Shown here: one piece after another, positions 27,151 to 35,314 of the stretch
How positions within the stretch are numbered: position 1 is the stretch's first letter
How the letters are laid out: each line of letters starts with the position of its first letter
Source of the DNA: Neisseria mucosa
GTDB taxonomy: Bacteria; Pseudomonadota; Gammaproteobacteria; Burkholderiales; Neisseriaceae
DNA: 64,000 bases
Direction: 5' to 3'
Assembly (NCBI RefSeq): GCF_013267835.1
Contig: NZ_CP053939.1
Location: 1,178,001-1,242,000, forward strand
The notes under the pieces: generated by a model
The model's database searches: none
Told to the model about the DNA's origin: nothing
The model's input: only the letters and a program-made list of their open reading frames with translations
Made by a program: the position numbers and the translations under genes

Positions 27151-27969
27151 ATGAAAAAAGACCATTTGAATTCAACTGATTTTAATCTGTGGCACACCAT
27201 CCGCGAAGAAACCGAAGCCGCCGCCGCGGCCGAGCCGATGCTGGCGAGCTTCCTGCATCAAACCGTATTGCGCCACCAGTCTCTCGATTCGGTATTGGCC
27301 TACCATCTTTCCAGCAAGCTCGGCAGTCCGATTATGGACGTACGTGCACTGTTTGAAATTTATCAGCAGGCTTTAAGTGCGGACACCCGCATCAGCAAAT
27401 GTGTCGAGGCCGACTTGAAAGCCATTTACGAGCGCGACCCGGCTTGTGATGAATATTCGCTGCCGCTGTTGTATTTCAAAGGTTTTCACGCCGTACAGGC
27501 GCACCGCATCAACCACTGGCTTTATCAAAACGGCCGCAAAACGCTGGCGTATTTCCTGCAAAACCGCATGTCGGAAGTGTTCGGCGTCGACATTCACCCG
27601 GCTGCGCGTTTCGGTCATGGTTTAATGCTCGACCATGCCACCGGTTTTGTGGCCGGTGAAACCGCCGTCTTGGGCAACAATATTTCCATCCTCCACGGCG
27701 TAACGCTGGGCGGCTCGGGCAAAGAAAGCGGCGACCGCCACCCGAAAATCGGCGACGGCGTGATGATTGGTGCGAACGCTTCGATTTTGGGCAACATCCG
27801 CATCGGCAAAAATGCCAAAATCGGCGCAGGCAGCGTGGTGGTTGCCGACGTACCGTCTTCGATTACCGTTGTCGGCGTACCGGCCAAACCGGTCGGCCGC
27901 TCTTCCAAAACCCCGTCTGCCGATATGGATCAAAGCATTCAATTATCATCTACGGATTTTGTGATTTAA
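27151..27969 (+). CDS. cysE: Serine O-acetyltransferase
   Basis: 272 residues. The N-terminal helical domain (LWHTIREETEAAAAAEP) is followed by a left-handed beta-helix of hexapeptide repeats from about residue 150: the HPAARFGHGLMLDHATG block, VIGETAVLG-like segment GETAVLGNNISILHGVTLGG, DRHPKIGDGVMIGANASILGN and GAGSVVVADVP. It makes O-acetylserine for cysteine synthesis. The C-terminal tail is slightly longer than usual and contains SSKTPSADMDQSIQL, likely used for contact with cysteine synthase. DUS terminator behind. Confidence 0.95.
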   Translation: MKKDHLNSTDFNLWHTIREETEAAAAAEPMLASFLHQTVLRHQSLDSVLAYHLSSKLGSPIMDVRALFEIYQQALSADTRISKCVEADLKAIYERDPACDEYSLPLLYFKGFHAVQAHRINHWLYQNGRKTLAYFLQNRMSEVFGVDIHPAARFGHGLMLDHATGFVAGETAVLGNNISILHGVTLGGSGKESGDRHPKIGDGVMIGANASILGNIRIGKNAKIGAGSVVVADVPSSITVVGVPAKPVGRSSKTPSADMDQSIQLSSTDFVI

Positions 27970-27982
27970 ACCGTCTGTCATT

Positions 27983-28025
27983 AAAAAGGCCGTCTGAAAA
28001 AACAAATCTTTCAGACGGCCTTTTT
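27983..28025. terminator. DUS terminator after cysE
   Basis: AAAAAGGCCGTCTGAAA and TTTCAGACGGCCTTTTT form a long stem between convergent genes; T-runs on both strands. Confidence 0.85.
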
Positions 28026-28043
28026 ATGTTTTGAATCTTGGCG

Positions 28044-28633
28044 TCAACCGCGTTTGCGCAAGGCTTCCAAATGCGTTTTAACCTGCTTGACTTTCTCCTC
28101 GGTAAACAGCTTGGCAATGTTTTTCCAAATGCTGTGATAACCGTAAGGCCCGTGTTGCATTTCGGCTTTTGCCTCTTCCACCGGCCAGCCTTGATAGATG
28201 ATGCGGTACATTCCGGCAATCAAACCGGTACGGTCCGCGCCATGATAACAATGGATAAGCACTGCGCCGTTTTGCTGTTGTTTTTCAATCAGGTATAGGA
28301 TTTCCGCAATCTCTTTCGGCTTAATGCTCCATGACAGCAACGGACGGTTTAGCAATTCAAACCATACGCCTTCAAATGGTCGTCATCGTTGCGGTCGAAA
28401 AAGCGCAGGTTGATCACGCTTTGAATGCCCAGCTTGACAATGGCTTCGCCATCTTCGGCAACGGGCTGCTCGCTGCGGTAAAGCTTGTCATCGATGCGAT
28501 AAAGGTTGGCATCGTGTTTAATGGGTGTTGCCCACCGTTTGGACTGAAAGGCTTTGCCGCCGTTATCCGGCGGCGCGGATAAACAGGCAACGGGCAAGCC
28601 GGAAGCGAGAAGGCACAATAAAAGACGGCGCAT
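28044..28633 (-). pseudogene. Exported tyrosine/dual-specificity phosphatase, frameshifted
   Basis: Two overlapping minus-strand frames make one protein. The upstream frame (28349-28633, 94 residues) has a signal peptide (MRRLLLCLLASGLPVACLSA; it may be a lipoprotein) and runs to HLKAYGLNC then stop. The downstream frame (28044-28355, 103 residues) continues with LLNRPLLSWSIKPKEIAEIL and contains the phosphatase loop HCYHGADRTG (Cys-X5-Arg). Joining them needs a single-base shift near 28350-28356; one missing base would read GLELLNRP. Together they would give about 195 residues, the expected size for this phosphatase family. Either a real frameshift mutation, a programmed shift or a sequencing error; no slippery heptamer is obvious. 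Confidence 0.8.
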
Positions 28634-28757
28634 AAAATTCCTGTATGAAAATCAATGGGAAAACAAATATCGAAAGATTTTATCAAAACCCGTCCGGATA
28701 TTCTATCCGCGCAAACCGCGTTACAATAAAGCCTCTTTTTTCAGACGGCCTTTCATC

Positions 28758-30368
28758 ATGACCTGCCTTGCTTGGAACACCACACCTTCCCTTGCTACCC
28801 TTTGCCGCGCCATCGAACAACATACCGCGCCGCTTTATTTGATTGTCTGCCTGCCTGAAAACCATATTCCCGATTTTCCATTATCGAATCGGCCATCCGA
28901 GCTTGAAGGCCGTCTGAACAGCCGCCTCGTTCAAGCCATGAAATGCCTTCAGTTCAACAGCGTCAATGTTTTGGAAAACCTCTTGCCTGACGTGCACCTT
29001 TGGCTGGTTCCGCCACACCGCGCCGACTGCTTGCACGAACATTTCCCTCATATCGAATGGCAAACCGAAGCCATACCCCAATCCATCCCAACTCCTCTAA
29101 AACCTTGGTTCAGACGGCCTGAACATCAAGCCGCGCCCGAACACGTCCTGATTATCGGCGCAGGCATTGCCGGCGCAGCGACCGCACGCAAACTGGCGGA
29201 ACACGGCGTACGCGTTACCGTTTTAGAGGCCGGAAAAGCGGCGCAGGCAGGCAGCGGCAACCGCCAAGGCTTGCTCTACGCCAAAATCTCGCCGCACGAT
29301 ACCGAACAAACCGAGCTGCTGCTGACAGGCTACGGCTACACGCGCCGATTACTGGAAAACTTGCTGCCCAACTCCGACGCATGGGGAGGCGACGGCGTAT
29401 TGCATTTGAATTTTGACGACAGCGAACGCAAACGCAATCAAGCCTTGGGTTTGCAACACCAGCATAAGCACCTTTACCGCAGCGTATCCGCCGAAGAGGC
29501 TGCGTCCATCGCAGGCATAGACGTATTTTCAGACGGCCTTTACTGGCCGCAAGGCGTATGGCTGAATCCGCCTGCCGTCGTGCATGCCTTATTGAACCAT
29601 CCGCTGATCGAGTTACACGAACACTCGCCGCTGACCGCCGTATCACATAACGGCGCACAATGGACGGCACACACGCCAAACGCGCATTTCAACGCCAGCC
29701 ATATCGTTTACTGCATGGGTGCGCACAGCCCGACTGCTGCCGACACCAATGTCTCCGCCCTGCCTTTCCGCCAAATCCGCGGCCAAACCGGCGTTGTGTC
29801 CGCCAGCCCGTTTTCACAAAAGCTGCATTGCGCTATTTCCGGCGAAAGCTACATCAGCCCGAGCTGGCAAGGCAGCCACTGCTACGGCGCAACATTTGTC
29901 CTCAACAGCAACGATGAAACTTGGTATCCGCACGAAGAAGCCGACAACCGTGCCGCCCTGCACCAGCTCAATCCGCCATTGGCACAATCCCTGTTTGAGC
30001 AAAATTCGTTTTCAGACGGCCTTCAAGACACACAAGGCCATGCCGCCCTGCGTTGCGACAGCTTCGACCACTTGCCCGTTGTCGGCGCACTCGGCGACAT
30101 CGCCGCCATGCAGTCCGCCTACGCCAAACTGGCATTGGACAAGAACTACCGCCTCGACAATATTCCCTGCCCTTACCTGCCCCATGCCTACATCAATACG
30201 GCACACGGCACACGCGGCCTGGCGACAGCCCCCATCTGCGCCGCTGCCATTGCAGCCGAAATACTCGGCTTGCCGCATCCGCTATCACAAAGGCTGAGAA
30301 CCGCACTACACCCCAACCGCGCCATCATCCGCGCGATTGTTCGGCAGCAACCGTTGTTATCCGATTAA
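28758..30368 (+). CDS. FAD-dependent tRNA cmnm5s2U oxidoreductase (MnmC C-terminal type)
   Basis: From the ATG at 28758 (MTCLAWNTTPSLATLCRAIE) the protein has 536 residues. The FAD motif is IIGAGIAGAATARKLAEHG (about residues 132-150), followed by LEAGKAAQAGSGNRQGLLYAK, the MnmC-type block. The C-terminus has the HGTRGLATAPICAAAIAAEILG block seen in MnmC. The N-terminal 125 residues do not look like the SAM-binding methyltransferase half of bifunctional MnmC, so methylation must be done elsewhere or by another protein. It modifies the wobble uridine of some tRNAs. At least four DUS words lie in the coding region (about 28906, 29107, 29527 and 30010), read as GRLNS, FRRPEH and FSDGL. Confidence 0.75.
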   Translation: MTCLAWNTTPSLATLCRAIEQHTAPLYLIVCLPENHIPDFPLSNRPSELEGRLNSRLVQAMKCLQFNSVNVLENLLPDVHLWLVPPHRADCLHEHFPHIEWQTEAIPQSIPTPLKPWFRRPEHQAAPEHVLIIGAGIAGAATARKLAEHGVRVTVLEAGKAAQAGSGNRQGLLYAKISPHDTEQTELLLTGYGYTRRLLENLLPNSDAWGGDGVLHLNFDDSERKRNQALGLQHQHKHLYRSVSAEEAASIAGIDVFSDGLYWPQGVWLNPPAVVHALLNHPLIELHEHSPLTAVSHNGAQWTAHTPNAHFNASHIVYCMGAHSPTAADTNVSALPFRQIRGQTGVVSASPFSQKLHCAISGESYISPSWQGSHCYGATFVLNSNDETWYPHEEADNRAALHQLNPPLAQSLFEQNSFSDGLQDTQGHAALRCDSFDHLPVVGALGDIAAMQSAYAKLALDKNYRLDNIPCPYLPHAYINTAHGTRGLATAPICAAAIAAEILGLPHPLSQRLRTALHPNRAIIRAIVRQQPLLSD

Positions 30369-30387
30369 GGATTTCGTTTTAACTAAA

Positions 30388-30428
30388 AAAGGCCGTCTGA
30401 AAGTCATCAAAACTTTCAGACGGCCTTT
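30388..30428. terminator. Bidirectional DUS terminator between mnmC-like gene and hmbR
   Basis: AAAGGCCGTCTGAAAG and CTTTCAGACGGCCTTT pair between convergent genes. Confidence 0.85.
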
Positions 30429-30445
30429 AGCTATCCGTTAACTGC

Positions 30446-32818
30446 TTAGAATTTCCATTCCAGCGATACGGCGTAATTGCGGCCGGGTGCGCGGTAGCGG
30501 TCTAAGCCTTTGCCATCGCGGTCAACCCCGTTGGTGGTGCTGTAGCTGTACAGACCGCGCAGAGAGTCCCAAGTAGTGTATTTTCGGTTGAACACATTAT
30601 ACACGCCCGCGCGCAGGGTCAGGTTTTTCACTGGTTTGTAGAAGCCGTACATATCAAACACATAAGCCGATTTGTTCAGCCATGGGTAATCTACTACTTT
30701 TTCTTGCAAAGGCGTACCCCAACCAGTGTTTTCAAACACGGTATATTGAGCGTCTTTGGCCTTTTTCGCTCCCAGATAGGTCAAGCGGGAGAACACACCC
30801 CATTTTTCGCTCGGGCTTTCGTAATCGACACCGGCAATCACTTTCAGAGGCTGGGTGGACAGCAGGCTGTTGTTGCCTGACAGTTTGCTCTTCGCGTAAC
30901 CGACAGAACCAAACAATTTCCAGCCTTCAGGTACAAAAGAAACCACTTGACCTAAATTCAGACGGCCTGTCAGCTCAAGACCACGGATTCGGGCCTTGTC
31001 GATGTTTTGCATCTGCCATTCCAGTTTTTCGGAATAAGGATTGCTACAAATACCATAGTAGTAATTCATCTGAGTACAGCCGACATCGCCACTGGTGGTC
31101 AGCTTCTGCTCTTCAGACAAGAAGTTGCGGTAATTGCTTTGATACAGGTTCGCATCCAAAGTGCCTTTTTCGCTGCGGCCTTGCAGAGAAAGGGTATGGG
31201 TGGTGCTGCGCTCGGCTTTCAGGTTCGGATTAGGCAACCAGGTACCTGAGCCGTGGTTGTAAGTGAAATACACTTCAGACGCATTCGGCACGCGGAAACC
31301 GGAAGTTACATCGTAACCCAAACGCCATGTCTGACTCAGCTGTGCAGCCAAGCCGACAAAACCGCTCCAGCCTTTATAAGTGTTGGCTGCAGGTGGTGTT
31401 TTGTCACAAGCATGACACTCGGCATTCAGTTGCTGCGGCGTCATTTTGGTGTAGTCGTAACGGATACCTGCGCGGCTGCTGAACACGTCGTTCCATTGGA
31501 TTTGGTCAGACAGCGAGAAACCATAGTTGTTGGTTTTCACCGGATGCTGAATCGTGCTGGTCGTGCGTAAAATACGGCCGCTGAAGTAGTAGTCGTCGCG
31601 GTTTAAGTTTTCAAAATCACGTTGGCTGGCAAACGTTTTGAGGGACAAACGATGTTGACCGCCGAATTGGAACGGCTGGCTGTCCATACGCAATGTAATG
31701 CGTTTGAAGGTTGTATCCATGCTGCGGTTGTAGATTTCGTCCAAATCCTTCTGATTGTAGTTGCGCGTCCAGGTAGAATAATCTATCGGGAACGAGCCTT
31801 TGTTGTTAACCGCCGCTACTTTGGTTTTCTGATAATCGAAGTCCGCTTTCAACAACGACAACCAATTCGAATCGGGCGTCCACTCGTAAAACAGGTTGGC
31901 ATTGCGCCGTCTGTTTACGTCATCGGCTTCTCGCCAAGAAGAAGCGGTCAGGTTATAAGACTCTTCGATCGTGTAATTGTGGCCCTGCTGACCGTTGAGA
32001 GATGCGCCGATACGGTGGTTGTCGTTGATTTGGTAAGCAATCTTACCCAAAAAGCTGTGGTATTTATGTTTGGACGGGTCAGGAATACCGCGCGCAGAAC
32101 CACGGATATTCGCTCCGCTGCCGGCGCCCTCTACCGGATAACCACGCTCGCCCGCGCTTTCAGTCTCATGACCGCGACGTTGCGAATACAGCAAAGCGGC
32201 ATCCACGCGGTCGTTGTTCAAACCGAACCCAAGTGTATTTGTCCATTCGCGGTTGCGGCTGCTGTAACCGTTTTTCATCATCACGCCGAACTGACGCTCA
32301 GGCAACAGCAAATCATGGCCTTGCAGGGTTTGGTAATTCACGCCGCCACCCAATGCGCCGCTGCCGGTATTGAAAGAGTCAGCGCCCTTCACGATTTCGA
32401 TGTTGCGTACGAGTTCGGGGTCGATGGACAGGCGCGAACTGTTGAAGTTGCCATAACGGGCATACAGTGAGTTTTCTTCCGAATCAGGCAGGCTCACGCC
32501 GTCAATACTGACACCGACACGGTTGCCTTCCACACCGCGCACGGCAAAGCCTTTTTGATGGCGGCCGCTGTCGCTCAGGCCGACGTCGGTGGAGTAACGC
32601 ACCAAGTCTTTGTTGTCGCGTATCATTTCCTGTTGAATGCGGCCGAGGTTGACACGTTCCACGGTTGCAGGCGCATTACGCTGGCCTTTAACGCGGACTT
32701 CTTTTATCTCTGCTTTAATGGGTGTGGTTTCGGTTGCAGCTTCATCCGCTGCCAAGACTGGATTGCCGAAAATACTGCCGACCAGCGCGGCAATAGGGAG
32801 CATTTGTAATGGTTTCAT
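30446..32818 (-). CDS. hmbR: Haemoglobin/haem TonB-dependent receptor HmbR
   Basis: 790 residues, closely resembling meningococcal HmbR from MKPLQMLPIAALVGSIFGNP to the final YRAPGRNYAVSLEWKF. There is a 23-24 residue signal peptide (ending VLA), then a plug domain (GFAVRGVEGNRVGVSIDGV, VKGADSFNTGSGALGGGVNY) and a 22-strand-type barrel ending in a C-terminal aromatic residue (Phe). It imports haem from haemoglobin with TonB energy. In the stretch QPFQFGGQHRLSLK, where meningococcal hmbR has a poly-G repeat, only two glycine codons without a homopolymer are present, so this copy is not phase variable by that route. hemO lies upstream on the same strand. Confidence 0.93.
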   Translation of the reverse strand: MKPLQMLPIAALVGSIFGNPVLAADEAATETTPIKAEIKEVRVKGQRNAPATVERVNLGRIQQEMIRDNKDLVRYSTDVGLSDSGRHQKGFAVRGVEGNRVGVSIDGVSLPDSEENSLYARYGNFNSSRLSIDPELVRNIEIVKGADSFNTGSGALGGGVNYQTLQGHDLLLPERQFGVMMKNGYSSRNREWTNTLGFGLNNDRVDAALLYSQRRGHETESAGERGYPVEGAGSGANIRGSARGIPDPSKHKYHSFLGKIAYQINDNHRIGASLNGQQGHNYTIEESYNLTASSWREADDVNRRRNANLFYEWTPDSNWLSLLKADFDYQKTKVAAVNNKGSFPIDYSTWTRNYNQKDLDEIYNRSMDTTFKRITLRMDSQPFQFGGQHRLSLKTFASQRDFENLNRDDYYFSGRILRTTSTIQHPVKTNNYGFSLSDQIQWNDVFSSRAGIRYDYTKMTPQQLNAECHACDKTPPAANTYKGWSGFVGLAAQLSQTWRLGYDVTSGFRVPNASEVYFTYNHGSGTWLPNPNLKAERSTTHTLSLQGRSEKGTLDANLYQSNYRNFLSEEQKLTTSGDVGCTQMNYYYGICSNPYSEKLEWQMQNIDKARIRGLELTGRLNLGQVVSFVPEGWKLFGSVGYAKSKLSGNNSLLSTQPLKVIAGVDYESPSEKWGVFSRLTYLGAKKAKDAQYTVFENTGWGTPLQEKVVDYPWLNKSAYVFDMYGFYKPVKNLTLRAGVYNVFNRKYTTWDSLRGLYSYSTTNGVDRDGKGLDRYRAPGRNYAVSLEWKF

Positions 32819-32876
32819 ATTATCAACTCAAGATGTAATGGATTGTTCATCCATCAGTTAATGCATAAAAAATTTC

Positions 32877-32895
32877 TGATAATCATTAATGATTA
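32877..32895 (-). promoter_or_regulatory. Candidate Fur box between hemO and hmbR
   Basis: TGATAAT-C-ATTAATG resembles the Fur 7-1-7 motif and contains the perfect 16-bp palindrome TAATCATTAATGATTA (32880-32895), about 60 bp upstream of the hmbR start. Fur control of hmbR is known in Neisseria; the site itself is my reading. Confidence 0.5.
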
Positions 32896-32986
32896 ATAAG
32901 ACAGCAACCCGTACAACTAAATCTGTGTCGTGTAATTAAAGGTCTCTGCAAACATCCATGCCGAGACCTTGTTTGTTTCATTATTT

Positions 32987-33610
32987 TTAATGTCTGTGCG
33001 GCGTCATGCCTTCGGGGGCTTCTGTGCCTTCCGGCAAACCGAAAGTTTCACGCAGAATCACTTTATAGAAGGCAAACGCTTCCTGCGCGCCTTGAATGGC
33101 TTCTGCTTCGGCTTCCGGAGTTAAGTTCAGGGCATTCAGGTGCTCGACGAAGGCGCGCCAGTGTTTGCCGCGGCCGTTGGGATGCGGGGCCAGGTGGCGT
33201 GCGCCGTGTTCGCCGTTGTATTCGAGTTTTTGAGCGTGTTTGAACAAGAAAGCGGCGCCCAAATTTGAACCTTCGGCGCAATAGAGCCAGCCGATGGCTT
33301 TATTGCCTGTTTCATGCGGCAATTCTTTGTCGAATTTGTAAGGCTCTTCGCCCAAGTCTTTTAGGTCTTGGGTTACGGCATCGTAACGCGCCATGTATTC
33401 GAGTTCGGGAATGGCTTTGTTTAATTCGGCATCTTTATAGATGTGATCGACAGCTTTGTGGAAAACTGATTGGAGTTTCAAAAATTTGATGTAGTTTTCT
33501 TTGCTGACGAAAGGCTGGACAAACATAACCAAGTTATCAACGCTGTCGTGTGTAACTGTGGTTTGCTCTTTCAAGCGTTTGGCGAAAGTCAGCTCTTGGG
33601 TTTCACTCAT
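32987..33610 (-). CDS. hemO: Haem oxygenase HemO
   Basis: 207 residues (MSETQELTFAKRLKEQTTVTHDSVDNLVMF). The proximal haem ligand is expected at His21 in the TTVTHDSVDN block. The Gly-rich distal helix is CAEGSNLGAAFLF. The C-terminus ends PEGMTPHRH, as in meningococcal HemO. It breaks imported haem to release iron in the cytoplasm and pairs functionally with the haemoglobin receptor hmbR, 168 bp downstream on the same strand. Confidence 0.95.
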   Translation of the reverse strand: MSETQELTFAKRLKEQTTVTHDSVDNLVMFVQPFVSKENYIKFLKLQSVFHKAVDHIYKDAELNKAIPELEYMARYDAVTQDLKDLGEEPYKFDKELPHETGNKAIGWLYCAEGSNLGAAFLFKHAQKLEYNGEHGARHLAPHPNGRGKHWRAFVEHLNALNLTPEAEAEAIQGAQEAFAFYKVILRETFGLPEGTEAPEGMTPHRH

Positions 33611-34003
33611 GATGTTTCCTTTGAATAGGGGACAAACGGCTCCAGACGGCCTCTATTGTGTTGAAATGCCGTCTTCTTTGAAAAAATCGTTTTAAAAATA
33701 AAGAATGTAACTTTTTAAATGCTTCCGGCTCAGTGTTGGCGTGCCTTTTGCAATTCAATAAGTCTCATCTTTTTTAAATATAATATATATCATTTCTATT
33801 TCAATGACAATAAATTCAATTGGGTCTTATTAATAAAATCTAACGGCCCATAGCCAGCGTCTTCTGAAACCTTTGCTGCCTTTTCAGACGGCCTTCTTAT
33901 GAAGCAGCCGCCATTCAACCAAATATCTGCTAAATTTGGGCTATCCTGCTGTTTTCCTTTATAATGCGACACTCTTTGCACCTTCTTTATCCCCTGCCGA
34001 ACC
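33611..34003. other. Intergenic region between hemO and pqiA
   Basis: This 393-bp divergent gap is AT-rich. It has single DUS-like words near 33640, 33666 and 33882-33893, and an AT-rich stretch near 33770-33800 in which TGATATA-T-ATTATAT (minus strand) is a weak Fur-box-like sequence suitable for hemO. The pqiA side shows no obvious promoter. No gene is seen. Confidence 0.45.
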
Positions 34004-35314
34004 ATGAAACGGATTCCTGCCTACCATCGCTGGTGGCGCTACAAGTCTTATCTTCCTGATGCGACGCTGCCTGCACATACGGTGGAATGCCCCGATTGCG
34101 GCTGCCGTATGGATATTCCGCGCCTGCGTCAGGGGCAGGAAGCGCATTGTCCGGTGTGCAACCATGAAATCGTGGAGGTGGAAAACAATCCGTATATCGC
34201 GCCGATCGCCTATGCGCTGACAACCTTGATTCTGATGGCGTTTGCGTACAATATGGTGTATATCCGCGTCGATTTGTTCGGCGTGACATCGATTTTGTCG
34301 CTACCACAAATGATGCGGCTTTTAATTTCGCTGGATTACGGTTTTCTGGCGGAAGTGATGTTTATCCTTACTTTCGGCGCGCCTTTACTGTTTTTGCTGC
34401 TCTGCCTTTATGTTTATACGGCTTTGATACGCGAAAAGGCCTACCCTGCGCTGCGCTTTGCGACGCGTGTATTGGTGCGGCTGCGTCATTGGATTATGGT
34501 GGATGTGTTTTTCATTTCCACTTTGGTGGCGTATATCAAACTCTCGTCCGTTGCTACGGTAGAGTTCGGCTCGGCGTTTTATCTGATGTTTCCGCTGTCG
34601 GTCATGCTGATTCGGACTTCGGTATCGATTCCGCAGCATTGGGTTTATTATAAGATTCATCGTTTAACCGGCGGCCATGCGGTTCAGACGGCCTCTGAAG
34701 ACAAAATCTGTTGCAGCCGCTGCCTGTATTTCCGCGATAAAGACGAGCAGCCTTGCGGCGTTTGCGGTGCGGACTTATACCGCCGCCGCCCGAAAAGCCT
34801 GAGCATTTCGCTGGCGTTTTTAGTGGCGGCGTTTATCCTGTATTTCCCTGCCAACATCCTGCCGATTATGATTTCGTCCAACCCGACGGCTTTGGAGATC
34901 AATACGATTTTCAACGGCATTGTTTATATGTGGGACGACGGCGACCGGTTGATTGCGGTGATTATTTTCAGCGCGAGCATTATGGTGCCGGTATTGAAGA
35001 TTATCGCGATGGCGGTTTTGATTTATTCCGCATACTTCAAGCCTGTAATGAGCGCGGACAAAATGTCGGTTTTGTATCGGATTACCGAATCCATCGGCCG
35101 CTGGTCGATGATTGATATTTTTGTGATTATTATTTTGATGAGTTCGTTCCACACCAATATGGCGCGCGTCGTGCCGGGTGGTGCGGCGGTTTACTTCTGC
35201 CTGGTCGTTATTTTGACCATGCTTTCGGCCTATTATTTCGATCCCCGTCTGATTTGGGACAAACAACAGCAGCTTTCAGACGGCCTTGATTCTGACCAGA
35301 CCTTAAAACAATGA
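34004..35314 (+). CDS. pqiA: Paraquat-inducible protein A (LetA-type) membrane protein
   Basis: 436 residues with two repeats of the PqiA domain, each of about four membrane helices. Zinc-ribbon-like cysteine pairs come before each repeat: CPDCGCRM ... CPVCNHE near the N-terminus and CCSRC ... CGVCG near residue 235-255. PqiA is the inner-membrane partner of the MCE protein PqiB in phospholipid transport between the two membranes. Its stop overlaps the pqiB start (ATGA). There are two DUS words in the gene, one in the last 50 bp. Confidence 0.92.
   Translation: MKRIPAYHRWWRYKSYLPDATLPAHTVECPDCGCRMDIPRLRQGQEAHCPVCNHEIVEVENNPYIAPIAYALTTLILMAFAYNMVYIRVDLFGVTSILSLPQMMRLLISLDYGFLAEVMFILTFGAPLLFLLLCLYVYTALIREKAYPALRFATRVLVRLRHWIMVDVFFISTLVAYIKLSSVATVEFGSAFYLMFPLSVMLIRTSVSIPQHWVYYKIHRLTGGHAVQTASEDKICCSRCLYFRDKDEQPCGVCGADLYRRRPKSLSISLAFLVAAFILYFPANILPIMISSNPTALEINTIFNGIVYMWDDGDRLIAVIIFSASIMVPVLKIIAMAVLIYSAYFKPVMSADKMSVLYRITESIGRWSMIDIFVIIILMSSFHTNMARVVPGGAAVYFCLVVILTMLSAYYFDPRLIWDKQQQLSDGLDSDQTLKQ

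Noticed and set aside
28554..28757. Extension of the mnmC-like gene to 28554
   Set aside because: It overlaps the divergent phosphatase gene and does not resemble the MnmC methyltransferase half; the ATG at 28758 is the better start.
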